From Piliocolobus tephrosceles (lineage: Eukaryota > Chordata > Mammalia > Primates > Cercopithecidae): a stretch of DNA of 64,000 bases. The notes beneath the pieces were generated by a model, which worked only from the letters and a program-made list of their open reading frames with translations, did not search any database and was not told the DNA's origin. Shown here in pieces: positions 47,877-59,379 of this stretch. Where the stretch lies: positions 51,967,514-52,031,513 of the forward strand of contig NC_045436.1 in NCBI RefSeq assembly GCF_002776525.5. The letters run 5' to 3'. The position numbers and the translations under genes are program-made. How positions within the stretch are numbered: position 1 is the first letter of the stretch; every line of letters starts with the position of its first letter.

Positions 47877-49324
47877 CTATTTTATACAGGAGAGCTATTA
47901 TCATTGAATGCCTTTTAATGCATTTAAACGCAAAAGATTTGGGTTTTGTTAACAGATATTTCTTTGCATCCTTTGGTGCATTCTTTGCACCTACTAGCCT
48001 TGAAAGTATTTTTTCAGCATAGTTCATAAATCGACAATATCAATTTATCTTGGATATTCAATAGAGATTAAATTTAATGTGCACAAATCTTTTTAAAAAT
48101 CTATTAATATTTTACCTTTTTCCATAAAATATATTTCTATTAAAAAGGCAATACATTTGTATTAAAGTACATTTGGAAAATAGAGATTAAATGAGAACAA
48201 AAATGCACTAATTCCGTAAAATAAAATAAATTAATATTTTGGTGTATTTCCAAAATACACCAATTGTTTCTTTATGTGATCATGTTCCATTAGGTATTTT
48301 ATTTATACAAGGAGGGTGTTGCTGACATTATTCCAAACAATGTTATTCACACATATCTTTTCCCTTGTGTTTGATAAATGTTTACACCTCAAGGAAGCAG
48401 CATGGTGCTCGTAAAGATTTAACTGAAAGGAACTACATAAGTAGTAATTTGGTTCACCCCTTTGACTATTTAGGAGGCTTACTGGAGTATTTTTCATATT
48501 GAATGACAGCACTTCTTTTCATTCCATAATCATTTAGATTCCTTCTATTAGAAGAGTAGTCTTTGCTATGGAGGACACAAAAACAGTTTTAATGGTTTAT
48601 GCCTTCAAATCATTTTTTTGGGGAGGAAAGAAAGATCTATTGCTCTATTATGTGCATTAGATATGGAAATAATTTTTCTAATTATTATTGGTTGAACTAA
48701 ATGAGGCAATGAGCTCACAAGGCTAGATACACAGTTGAACCTTTATTCTAGTAGTAAATCCTAGTAGAACAATCTTTCATTAGTGAACAATATCATTCAC
48801 AAATTGATGTACATTAAATCAATTATTGGGTTCAAGGGGACCCAGTTTGTTAATTACAAGATGGGTTAGAATTCTGGCTTTGTCTCTCTGTGACAATGGG
48901 CAGTTTATGCCTGAGTTTATTTTATAAGGTAGAGAGATATTGTGGAAACATGAAAGCTACTAATGCAAAGAAATAAAATTATGTTACGTTTCAGTAATTT
49001 TCTAAAATAGTATAAGCTATAAACATGGACTCTGTGTATTTATTTGTTTTGTATTTGGGGAATATTCTTTAGGTAAAGATGGTTTGGAAGGGGATTGGCT
49101 ATATCACATAGCACTTTCATACTGATTGGATTCAATTGTTCACACATGTGAGTCACTTTGAAGTATCATCCTAAATATTACCCATGCCTACAAGTTGTAG
49201 AAATGTAATAATTTATTTTTTGACCACATACTTTAAGTAATGTGGCTACTTAGGAGTGATTACCTTTTTGGTGACAAACATCAATGAAGAGAGTAACAAA
49301 GAAAATAAAAATAAAATTATCTCC
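47877..49324. other. mostly unassigned sequence
   Basis: 48865-48950 may be a MIR piece (TTCTGGCTTTGTCTCTCTGT). An 11-bp-arm hairpin sits at 48239-48263. No gene was seen. Confidence 0.4.
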
Positions 49325-49555
49325 ATTTTCTAGGACAGAAGTCAATAAACTTTTTATGTAAAGGAGCAGATAATATATGTTATCTGCTTTGCAGGCCATA
49401 TAATCTCTGTTGGAACTATTCAACTCCACCACTGTGCAAAAACATTAAAAGATGATGCACTAATGAATGGGTGTGACTGTGATTCAATAAACTATATTTA
49501 CAAAATTATTCAGCGGGGAAGATGGATTTGGCTGTAGCTTCCTGACCCCACTCTT
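49325..49555 (+). mobile_element. ancient DNA-transposon-like repeat
   Basis: GTCAATAAACTTTTTATGTA, CTTTGCAGGCCATATAATCT and TCAATAAACTATATTTACAA recall a common hAT-like mammalian MER element. Exact family not assigned. Confidence 0.5.
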
Positions 49556-49915
49556 AAGAATATAATTATTTTTTTTCTGATGATAAATAAACTTAACATG
49601 TACAAAATCCAAGTAAGGTATTCATTTGTACCCTCAAAAACTCCAGCCTTATTTGTCATACTGACTTAGAGACAAAAAATATTGTCCAACCCTCGAATCA
49701 CTAATATTTCTCAAAAGCTTTTGTATAGAATATATGAACACTTTCTAATACATCTTTTGAAGAGCTTTCCAATTACTCTGGTTAAAGTTAATACTATATT
49801 TCACCTGCAAAACATGTGAAACTAACCTCCAATTGGCTTATTCATAACTAAACTGTCCTCTTTACCATCTACTCTGCAGTGTAGTCACAGTGTTCTTTTC
49901 AAAACTCTATCAGTT

Positions 49916-50218
49916 GGCTGGCACAGTGGATCACGCCTGTAATCCCAGTAGTTTGGGAGGTGGATCATTTGAGGTCAGGAGTTCAAGACCAGCTTGACCC
50001 CATTCAAGACAAGGTGAAACTCAGTCTCTACTAAAATACAAATAATTAGCCAGGTGTGGCAGTGTGCGCCTAAAATCTCAGCCACTCTGGAGGCTGATGC
50101 AGGAGAATCGCTTGAAGCCCGGAGACGGAGGTTACAGGGAGCTGAGATTGCAGCACTGCACTCCAACCTGGGCCACAGAGTGAGACTCTGTCTCAAAAAA
50201 CAAAAACAAAAACAAAAA
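49916..50218 (+). mobile_element. Alu SINE with internal deletion
   Basis: It starts GGCTGGCACAGTGGATCACG. About 16 bases are missing after TTTGGGAGG in the left arm, and an extra ATTCAAGAC-like segment is present near 50000. The tail is (AAAAAC)n. Confidence 0.88.
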
Positions 50219-50399
50219 ATCCCCATCAATCAGGTGCTCATAATATTTCAATGCCCTGCAATGACTCTTGGCATGAAAACAATACTCTTAATCTAGCCTG
50301 AGAAGCTCTCCATGGTCTGTGTTTAACAACCTCTACAGCTTGATTTTGGTCCTCATTTTCTCCTTTACTCTATATAGAGTAAAATTATCTAGATTTCCT

Positions 50400-50770
50400 G
50401 TGCCCACACCACTGCTTTGCAGACCCTACTCCATCTGCTGGATATGCTTTCCACTCCCCTCTCAGTAGAGTCCATTCTTTCCTATAGTCAGTCACCTTAG
50501 TGTGGTTGAGTTAGCATTTCCTGACCCCTTTGGTAATGTTATCACTCCACATGTACCTTTCCCCTACAGTGTTTGCAAAAGGACAATGTGGACTTTATTT
50601 CAGAGATAACTTAATTTGGTTCTTTCTTTACAACCTTACTGAAAGTACCATGAACATATAAGGGATGTTTGTTTTTGTTCACTGTTGCATTCCCAGAGCC
50701 TAGTAGAGGATCTGACAAATTGAACGTGTTCAGGCAATAGTTGTTGAAAAAAATGAATAAATGAAATAAC
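50400..50770 (+). mobile_element. L2 3'-end fragment
   Basis: A C/T-rich block with TTTCCACTCCCCTCTCAG, then CCATGAACATATAAGGGATG, TTCACTGTTGCATTCCCAGA, GCCTAGTAGAGGATCTGACA and GTTGAAAAAAATGAATAAAT, in L2 order. Confidence 0.7.
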
Positions 50771-50771
50771 A

Positions 50772-51374
50772 GATCTTACCTCCTAAAATAAATTCTTAAT
50801 TACGAAATTCATAATTAAAGGATGTGGGGAAAAGAAGGAGGAGAAAGAGAAAATTGAGACGTTTATCTTAAATATTATTTTAACTACTGATACAGGTATT
50901 GCTCTCCTTTCATTATCTTTTTCTAAATAATAAAGTAGAATACTTTGTTCTTTGTTGCTTTCCTATTTGTACACATATGAATTTTTAATATTCTACTCAC
51001 AATTTTACTATTTATTAATAATGGATAATTCAGTTGATGTTTGGATGTTCTATTTCTAATCATACAGGTTCTATACCTGTAATATATGGCACAAATATTA
51101 GCTTATTTTTATATGAATAGATTTTAGCATGCCCTTGCTTATAGTTTTCAGTGCTTTATAAATTAATCTTTGGAAGAGCTCTGCTCAGTCCTCAGCAACC
51201 ATAAACTAGAAACTAATCAGTAACTAATCAGTAAGGATGTGTTAGTTTGAGTTTAATGTCTGCCACATAGCACGTGCCAGCAACTATTTTGGAACAACAA
51301 CAATAGCACCAATTTTGGCAAGACTTGAAAAGCCAATGAGGAGAAATATCATAAGATCAAAAAGGAACAAAGAA
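50772..51374. other. unassigned AT-rich sequence
   Basis: No gene or clear repeat. Confidence 0.45.
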
Positions 51375-51389
51375 AGAAAAACACTTTTA

Positions 51390-51696
51390 ACATTTTTTTT
51401 TTTTTTTTTTTTTTGAGATGGAGTCTCACTCTGTCGCCCAGGCTGGAGTGCAGTGGCTGGATCTCAGCTCACTGCAAGCTCTGCCTCCCGGGTTTACGCC
51501 ATTCTCCTGCCTCAGTCTCCCTAGTAGCTGGGACTACAGGCGCCCGCCACCTCGCCCGGCTAGTTTTTTGTATTTTTTAGTAGAGACGGGGTTTCACTGG
51601 GTTAGCCAGGATGGTCTCGATCTCCTGACCTCGTGATCCGCCCGTCTGGGCCTCCCAAAGTGCTGGGATTATAGGCTTGAGCCACCGCGTCCGGCC
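51390..51696 (-). mobile_element. young Alu, Old World monkey AluYR-like
   Basis: A complete and little-diverged Alu with a T22-type tail. CGCCCGTCTGGGCCTCCC and TATAGGCTTGAGCCACCGCG carry bases I associate with cercopithecoid AluYR families. It is flanked by AGAAAAACACTTTTA (51375-51389) and AGAACAACACTTTTA (51698-51712), a 15-bp duplication with one difference. Confidence 0.88.
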
Positions 51697-51712
51697 CAGA
51701 ACAACACTTTTA

Positions 51713-52354
51713 TAGATATCATTTGGTTCATGAAGAATGAAACAGTTTAGTTCCTCAAGGCACTAAAATGTCTAACTGATTAGGTTAATTCCCTTGGTTT
51801 TTCTTGTTTCCCTTCTATGTTAACAGTTTATTCTTTATCACATGACATGATATAGATTCTATAAGCTCAAGATAGTTCAAAGTAGGAACCCATGGTTCTG
51901 CATATCTTTATTTGCTCACAAATTCTAATACGTATTCCTTGTCCACAGCAAGACTACTAGCTATGAGAATATATTCAAAATGGAAGAAATAGAATGCAGA
52001 TATTAACATGTTTTTGAAAGAATGGTTGAATTCAGTTATGATTTGGAGGATAATTTCCTTTGGAGCATTAAAACAGGAGAACACTCTGATTTCGTGAAGA
52101 AATTCTACCAACAAGGAAATTAATATTCAAACTCATAAAGAATGTCTAATTTAATTAAATATTGACTCATAAAGTAAAAGAATGAGTTATAGTCACTATT
52201 GATGAGAGATTAGGGATTTCTTTCCAGAAAGTAAGACATTCAGAAACCAAACAATAGAACAAAGTGAAAGTGACGTAAAACCTTTTATGGATTGAATTTC
52301 TCAGAAAAGAAAAAACATAAATATCAGTTTGATTTCAACTTTATCCTTTTCATC
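51713..52354. other. unassigned sequence
   Basis: No gene or clear repeat before the provirus. Confidence 0.45.
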
Positions 52355-52358
52355 ATAG

Positions 52359-52895
52359 TGGTGCCAGAAAGGGGTCCTGATCCAGACCCCAAGAGCGGGT
52401 TCTTGAATCTCACACAAGAAAAAATTCAGGACAAGTCCTCAGGGCAAAGCAAAAGCAAGTTTATTAAGGAAGTAAAGTAGGGAAGGAACAGCTACTCCAT
52501 AGACGGAGTAGGACATTACTGAAAGTAAGAGAAGGAAGGCATCCACCCTAGGTCCAATACTTGTTTATACATAGCATGAAAAAAGATCATGGGGTGATAT
52601 GTTCTGCCACAGGGCTTGTGGTAAGGTATTAATTTTTATAATTACTCTATTTTGCAAGGATCAATATTATTATCTTTAAAGCAAAATTAGGAATATTCTG
52701 TTCTCAAGATGTTGAGATATTAGAACACTCCTAAGTTGGGTCTGTTTAGCAAACATTATCAATCTGTTTCCTTAACCCTAAACATCTAGAGACTAGGAAT
52801 ACCTAACTTTCTGGGAATGCAACCCAGCTAGTCCCAGTCTCATTTTCCTAGCCTTCACTTAAGAATGGAGTTGCTCTGGTTCAAACACCTCTGAC
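52359..52895 (-). repeat. 3' LTR of the provirus
   Basis: 537 bp. In minus orientation it starts CGTCAGAGGTGTTTGAACC and ends ...CCCCTTTCTGGCACCA. TTAATAAACTTGC supplies the AATAAA signal. It is related to the + strand LTRs at 17675 and 62715 through the shared start. Confidence 0.8.
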
Positions 52896-55800
52896 GTATT
52901 TCTCTCCTCCCTATACAAGAGGGCCATTAATCCTAAGCATTGCAGAGGGAAGAAGATCTATCTTCTATAGCTTCTTAAGGCTGAATAGGGGCAATGATAT
53001 TCCTAACAATTGGGTCTCTTACATTCAAGGTAGAGAGGATCACAGTCAGAAAGTGTCGGTATGGTGAGGGTTGTTCATAACTTCTAGTTCCAACAAAAGG
53101 TGATATCTGGAAGATTAATGAGTGTCCAATTTAAGAAAGCATTGAGTAAGCTTATCTTGCATTCCTATACAAAGAGTACAATCACAATGAAAGTAAAGTG
53201 AGTAAAATCATTCCAAGTAAACTAAACAGGAAGGCTTTCTAAGAACTGGGCAGTTGTTGGAAACAAGCTGACATAGGGTTGCTAGCTGATTCCAATATGT
53301 ATTCAGAATTAGAATATTGATCTAGATTTTTACATTACTCATTTATCTTGTTTCTTCTGAGCTGCAGTCAGAGATCACTGGTTGGTTCACTGGAACAAAC
53401 AAGGTTATTAAATTGTTTATTCTGGTGAACCAACCAGTGATTAGCCTAAATTTCAGAAACAAACATGAAAACAACCAATGAGACTAGAATCCAATAGTAA
53501 GTGTACCATAGATTTTGAAACATAATTTCTCTCTCCAGCCTCCCATTTTTACTAAAAACAAAGCATGGTAAGACCAATTTGCTTTATTATAATTGGCCTG
53601 ATTATTTGTATAAAGTGCAGCAAGAATAATTATTTTTCACATAAACTTTGTTTAAAAATTGGCTTTGATGAAACTCTATTCCATAGAAGGAATCTCAAAT
53701 AAGACTTTTTTAAAGCCAAGCTCTGCCGTAGGTTTGTACCTTCAAATACATGTGAGTTGAGTAAACTCATCTCCTCTTGAGGTCCCAAGATAACTTGGTG
53801 CTCCTGGACCTGTCATAAAGTGACATTGTTTATTTACCACAGGTCAGGAACCCTGTACAGGAATTCTGTACAGGGACTGGGTAGACAAGATATGAGTCTA
53901 GTTTTCCCAAGAGGTTTTAATTGGCTTTGTTAAGTTTGATTCCTTAAAGGAAAGCATACCATTCCCCTCAAAGCTTTGGCAAAATAAGCAATTTCTCCAA
54001 CCGTATCTTGTGCAAAAGAAAACAGATTTTTTATTGCTCTTATGCAAATAACTATGCCATAAATTGAGAATATTCACAAATAGTTGCTAAATTCTGGAGA
54101 AATCAGGTAGAGAGAAACAAATAGGCTACAAATTTTGTTCACAGGAGTATACTTTACTCAATTGTTACAAGCTGTAAATAACTAAAAAGTTTCCTCAATT
54201 CATAAAAACAAAACAAAGGATCAGTAGTGTTTTAAGAAAAAAGTCAAAAAGATTACTTAAGTCTTCTATTAGTTCAGTCCACGTAATCAACTCCTGTTCT
54301 TCTTGATAGTCATGAACATTTCAGGTCTTTGTGAGAGTCCTGAAATATTTTTTTCTGTATTCTAATGCCACAATCTCCAAAGTTATCAGAAATTTGCTTT
54401 TAAGAACATCTGTCAAAGCCCTGTAGCTTATTGTAAACCACCTTTGAAGAGTACCAACACAAGATAATTATTTGTGGATGGCAAAAAGTTGTAAGACAGC
54501 CACAATTAAAGCCACAATTGATAAGGAAATTTGGTTACTTCCATGTCATACAAAATTTTACCTAACACTTATAATTATTAATAACATATGCTAAGCCATA
54601 TTAGAATTACAGAAGTCTTTATAATTTTGGAACAAATACCAATAACATATTTATACAAACACAGCCCAAAGAAAGCCAATTTTATATTTGACAATGTTTC
54701 CTGTATTACTTTTATACCAAATAAGCCAAATTTCACCTTTATATTAGTGTATTGTTGATGTTAAACCCAATTCTTAATACAACCCATAAGATAAATCTAT
54801 TCAGCTTTAATCAGTATGACCATAAGGTAATATTCTAATAAACCTTTTATAACTCTTTACAAATTTTTGTTAAAGAGCAAATCAGTGCTCTAAGAAACAC
54901 CTGTTGTGCTTTTATTCCAATGTTCAATTTATGGAAAAACTGAATACCCCTTTAACATTAGCCAATATGTTCACACACAGAATTTCTTTTATGAGATTAA
55001 TTTTTCATGAACATTCCACAATTTTTTCAAATCTTCAGCTTTATTCTCTCTAACTTAACACAATCTGTCAACCCTTTAATTTAGGCAAGAAATCTACATT
55101 CTCACGACATTTTATAATCTTTTATCACAAACACATTTCACTTTCCTTCCACATCTTGCATGTAAAACTGTTTCTTCAGTAGTCTCAAATAAAGTTACAC
55201 TATTAACGCTTAGTGACTTTTATGTTGGGTGAAAACCTTGGTAAGTAATCAATTTTAATTATGTACTAGGTGTGGAGCTTAGGACACCAGACAAGGTCTG
55301 ACATTTTACAGCATACCTAGGGGGTATAGCTAACACCACATGTCCCCAGGCCTTATCTAGAATCTAGATGCTCCAAAATAAGTTGAACAACTTTTTTTTT
55401 AATCAAAAAAACATTTTATGACCTTAAGGTATTTAACAATCTTAACATCTGACCTGCCTAATTTAGACCAAATATCTTTATTTTCAATAATCTTTAAAGC
55501 TGTTTTTATTTCCCAAAGATTATTAAACTTACGTGAACTAAAAGACATTGCAATTTTTATTTTTCTTTTAAAATATTTGATTTAAGCTCTTATTATTTTT
55601 AAACCAATTAATTAAAGCTCTTTCATATATAAACATCACACACATAACACATATAAATCGAAAGACAGGTAGACGATAAACGACCATTTCCTAAGCCAGG
55701 AATTGAACCCTGACCCCAGGCTACCATTGTGAAAAGAGAAAGCATGGCCACATGGTTACAAGGTCAAGCTCCCAAGGACATGACTGACCAGTTTGCTAGG

Positions 55801-56969
55801 CCATCTTGAACAGCAGGCTTATAGGAGTCCTAGGTCTGCATTCTATCCTAAGGTACCCTTCATTATGACAGAACAATACAGAAAGACAAAGTGCACCAGC
55901 TTCACCACAGCTTAAGATTAGCTTCATGAATCCTTTTTCCCATGAATCAAAACTTTACAGATATAAACAGTGATTTTTAGCATTCATTCAGAGAGAGAGA
56001 GAGAGGCCAGAAGTTTGGTAATAAATTCTTATCCTTTTGCCAGCATGACAAGCTTCTGGATTCCCTTTCCCTGAGCAGCCCTAGTGACCTGGCTCACTGC
56101 ACCAGAGCCCTGGTGCCAAGGCTCCTTTGTGCTGCGGCCAAGCCACAACACAAAGGAAAATTATCTGTTTCCATTCTGTCCAGAGCAAACAACATATGAC
56201 AAAACATAGACATTAACCACTCTGTTTAGCACCCAATATCAAATAGGCAAGGCTCAATCTTGCCCCCAGTTGGGCCCGATCATCGTTAATGCAACTTCTG
56301 ACCATGAGTTTCAACATGCGGTCTCTGAGCAAGATGGTCACCCTCAGTAACAGAAAAGAGAAAGAGAGAGAGAAAAAAACATTGCATGTGGCAGGGTCAG
56401 GAGGGCAAAGTGCTCAGGGAGGCCAGAGAAAGACTCACCCATTGCAGCAAAACTAAAAAGTTCAGGCGGCCACTTGTCAGTAGGGAACTTTTGCAGCAGT
56501 TCCATTAGCTCTTGAATTTTCATTTTTGGGAAGGAAAGAGCTCCCCATGTCTCATGATCCTGTACATGCCTAATTCTGTCACCTATACCCATCAGCAAAG
56601 ACTGCAAGGCAGAATAACCCAAAGAGAATAGCAGTTAGCATCCCATAGTGCCAAATCCATTCTTAGACAAGAGGGACTTTACTTAGAGGGGCCTCTAACC
56701 CCCTAAATCTTGGGAAGTACTCTAACCTTCCTGAGTTGGGTCAAAGTTTGAACTCAAGTTCGGTTAAACATCCTTGCCTTTTATTAAGAGAGGTCTTTAA
56801 CCTTCTCTGTCTTAGGGGAGACTCTAACTCCCCTAAATTGGGCCTCTAACCCAATCCACCTTTTATTTGGGTATCTCAATATTTACCCAAAGTCCCCAAA
56901 GTCTGCCAATCTATTCAGTCTTTTTTTTTTTTTTTTTCCAGTATCATCCTTTTGTGGTCACCAGAAAGA
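52896..56969 (-). pseudogene. decayed retroviral interior
   Basis: AT-rich interior. A candidate primer-binding site lies just inside the 5' LTR (minus strand TGGTGACCACAAAAGGAT, 56945-56962). The longest minus frame is 92 codons (56622-56344) with no motif I recognise. A hairpin lies at 53374-53441 and a purine repeat (GA)n at 55989-56004. Gag, pol and env cannot be delimited. Confidence 0.5.
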
Positions 56970-57296
56970 TGTTACAGGAAAGGAGTCCTGATCCAGACTG
57001 CAAGAGTGGGTTCTTGGAACTCATACAAGAAAGAATTCAGGGCAAGTTGACAGTGCAAAGCAAAAGCAAATTTATTAAGATAGTAAAGTGGTGAAAGAAC
57101 AGCTACTCCATAGACAGAGTAGGTCATTCCCAAAAGTAAGAGCAGGAACATGTCCACCCTAGGTACAATGCTTGTTTACATATAGGATAAAAATAAAGAA
57201 AAAGATCATGGGGAAATACGCTCTGCTATAAGGGTTTGTGGTAAAGGATTAATTTTCTTAATTACTGTATTTTGCAGGGATCAATATTATCTTTCT

Positions 57297-57618
57297 TTTT
57301 TATTTATTTTTACTTATTTATTTATTTATTTATTTTGAGAGTGAGTCTTGCTATGTCACCCAGGCTGGAGTGCAGTGGCATGATCTCGGCTCAGTGAAAG
57401 CTCTGCCTCCTGGGTTCACACCATTCTCCTGCCTTAGCCTCCCAAGTAACTGGGACTACAGGTGCCTACCACTATGCCCGGCTAATTTTTTGTATTTCTT
57501 AGTAGAGACAGGGTTTCACCATGTTAGCCAGAATGGTCTCCATCTCCTGACCTAGTGATTCACCCATCTCATCCTCCCAAAGTTCTGGGATTACAGGCGT
57601 GAGCCACTGTGCCCAGCC
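57297..57618 (-). mobile_element. Alu SINE nested in the LTR
   Basis: It has a TTTATT-rich tail side and both arms. The duplicated target is close to TCAATATTATCTTT (57283-57296, again at 57619 on with a TTA insertion). Confidence 0.93.
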
Positions 57619-57754
57619 TCAATATTATTATCTTTAAAGCAAAATTAGGAATGCTTTTGTTCTGAAGATATAGGGATATCAGGACACTCCTAAGTTTGAG
57701 TATATTTAGTAAATGTTATCAATCTGTTCCCTTAATTGTAAACATCTAGAGGAC

Positions 57755-58465
57755 AGTGAAGCAGTCTAGAGTCACTGGAGGAGTTTCGTTGTTTGAGGTA
57801 TTACCTGGAGTTCTTTGTCTCACGACTAAGAAAATTGAGAAGCGTAGACACCAAGAGTGAGGTTGGAGCCAAATTCAATAAGCTAAAGAGGAAAGCTCTC
57901 CACAGTGGAGAAGGGGCCTGAAAGAGTTGCCATTTCACAGTTGAAGGCAAAGGCTTTTATAAACAAACTATAGGGGCAGAGGGTTTCATTTAGATGAGGC
58001 ACAAAAAGCCAGTTAGGGCTGAATGCCTTATTTGCATAAGGATGAATTCTTGTTAGCTCCATTCCATCCCTCTAGTGTGCATGTGGGTCCTTAGCCTGAA
58101 TTATTCCATGTTGTTTTATTTCCCTTACTGTGTATGTGTTAGGATATGGAATTTTCCACTGCAGGTGTGTCTAGTTCTGTGTAATTTTTCTTATCTATAT
58201 GGCTGCAGGTCCATCTTAGGCAAGCCCCTCTGTACAAGTTCCCTTATCTGAGTATGCCCAAAAAGGAAAGGAACGTGCTCACTGAAGCCCACCATATATA
58301 GGTGGATTTCACTGGTTGCACAAGAGACAAAGGCATTGGACCTTGCTTCCTTATCTGCGCTTGCAGCTTGATTGCTTCCAGGCTGCTCTTTTGTTGGAAA
58401 GACTTCTACCAGGGACTTGTCTTAACTATCTGCCTAACTGGTTCCTTCTTCTCTCTTCTCTCACT
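57755..58465 (-). mobile_element. nested LTR-like insertion
   Basis: This is absent from the sister LTR, where AACATCTAGAG runs straight into ACTAGGAATACC. It contains AAGAGTGAGGTTGGAGCC and GAGGAAAGCTCTCCACAG, which recall an ERV LTR in reverse orientation. Family not assigned. Confidence 0.5.
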
Positions 58466-58571
58466 AGGAATACCTATCTTTCTGAGAATCCAGCCCAGCA
58501 AGTCCCTGACTCATTTTTCCTAGCCCTCAGTCAAGATGAAGTCATTCTGGTTTGAGTGCATCTGAAAATAG

Positions 58572-58903
58572 GACTACATTTTTTATTCATAAGCTATACA
58601 ATTATCTGGGAGGCAATTTAAAAAATGAGTGAGCTAATTCAACTTTGTTCAGTTTACTAAACTTCACCTAAAACTCCAGAGGTACCCGTCAATTTTCTTA
58701 TTTTACATACTGAGTTTTAAAGTTACATTTAAAAGAAGTAAACATCTGATCATCCTTTTAAATAATAACCTTAGAGTTTTTCTAACTGTCAAAACACAGG
58801 AAAAATCCAAACTCAGTAGAAATGGATTTGATTTTGTTTTCCATTTTTATACTAAATGTCTTCTGTTTTCATTATTTCTAGTAAGGGTTGTACATTATAA
58901 AAA
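58572..58903. other. unassigned sequence
   Basis: Nothing recognisable. Confidence 0.45.
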
Positions 58904-59217
58904 AGGAAGCCAGATGTGGTGGCTCATGCTTATAATCCAAGTGCTTTGGGGGGCTGAGGGAAAAGGATTGTTTGAGGCCAGGAGTTCAAGACAAGCCTGG
59001 GCAACATAGCAATAACTCATCTTCACTAAAAATAAAATAATTAACCAAGTGCGGTGGCACATCCCTATAGTCCCAGCTATTCGGGAGGCTGAGGCAGAAG
59101 GATCACTTGATCCCAGGAATTCAAGGCTCCAGTGAGCTATGATTGCTCCACTGCACTCCAGCCTGGGTGATCAAGTGAGATCCTGTCTGAAAAAAAATAA
59201 TAATAATTAATTAACAT
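58904..59217 (+). mobile_element. Alu SINE, old (J-like)
   Basis: It starts AAGCCAGATGTGGTGGCTCA, has J-type features (GGATTGTTTGAGGCCAGGAG, GGGCAACATAGCAA) and an (AAT)n tail. Confidence 0.9.
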
Positions 59218-59379
59218 TTTAAAAAGTAAGTCCTTGGAAATTACTCCAAAGTTTAATGGTGATAATGTTATTTGAAAAGGAAAACATAAAAGCGGAACAG
59301 ACAAAATCAGATCAGAAGCAGAACCAGAACGTAAATCCCTGGGAACAATAAAAACAAAGTTATTTTCCAATATAATTCA

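Larger units (their letters stand above)
52359..58567 (-). mobile_element. class I-like endogenous provirus, decayed
   Basis: Two related LTRs in minus orientation enclose about 4.1 kb. The tetramer ATAG flanks both outer ends (52355-52358 and 58568-58571), a 4-bp target duplication of the size usual for gammaretrovirus-like ERVs. Hand alignment of the first ~118 bases of the LTR 3' ends gives about 83% identity, so it is old. No coding motif can be read in the interior. Confidence 0.8.
56970..58567 (-). repeat. 5' LTR of the provirus, twice interrupted
   Basis: It aligns with the other LTR along its length but is split by an Alu (57297-57618) and by an unrelated LTR-like segment (about 57755-58465). 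In minus orientation it starts TTTCAGATGCACTCAAACC and ends AGGACTCCTTTCCTGTAACA. Confidence 0.8.

Noticed and set aside
55699..55709. tRNA gene from a B-box-like GGTTCAATTCC on the minus strand
   Set aside because: No matching A-box, anticodon arm or acceptor stem can be paired around it; it lies in retroviral interior sequence.
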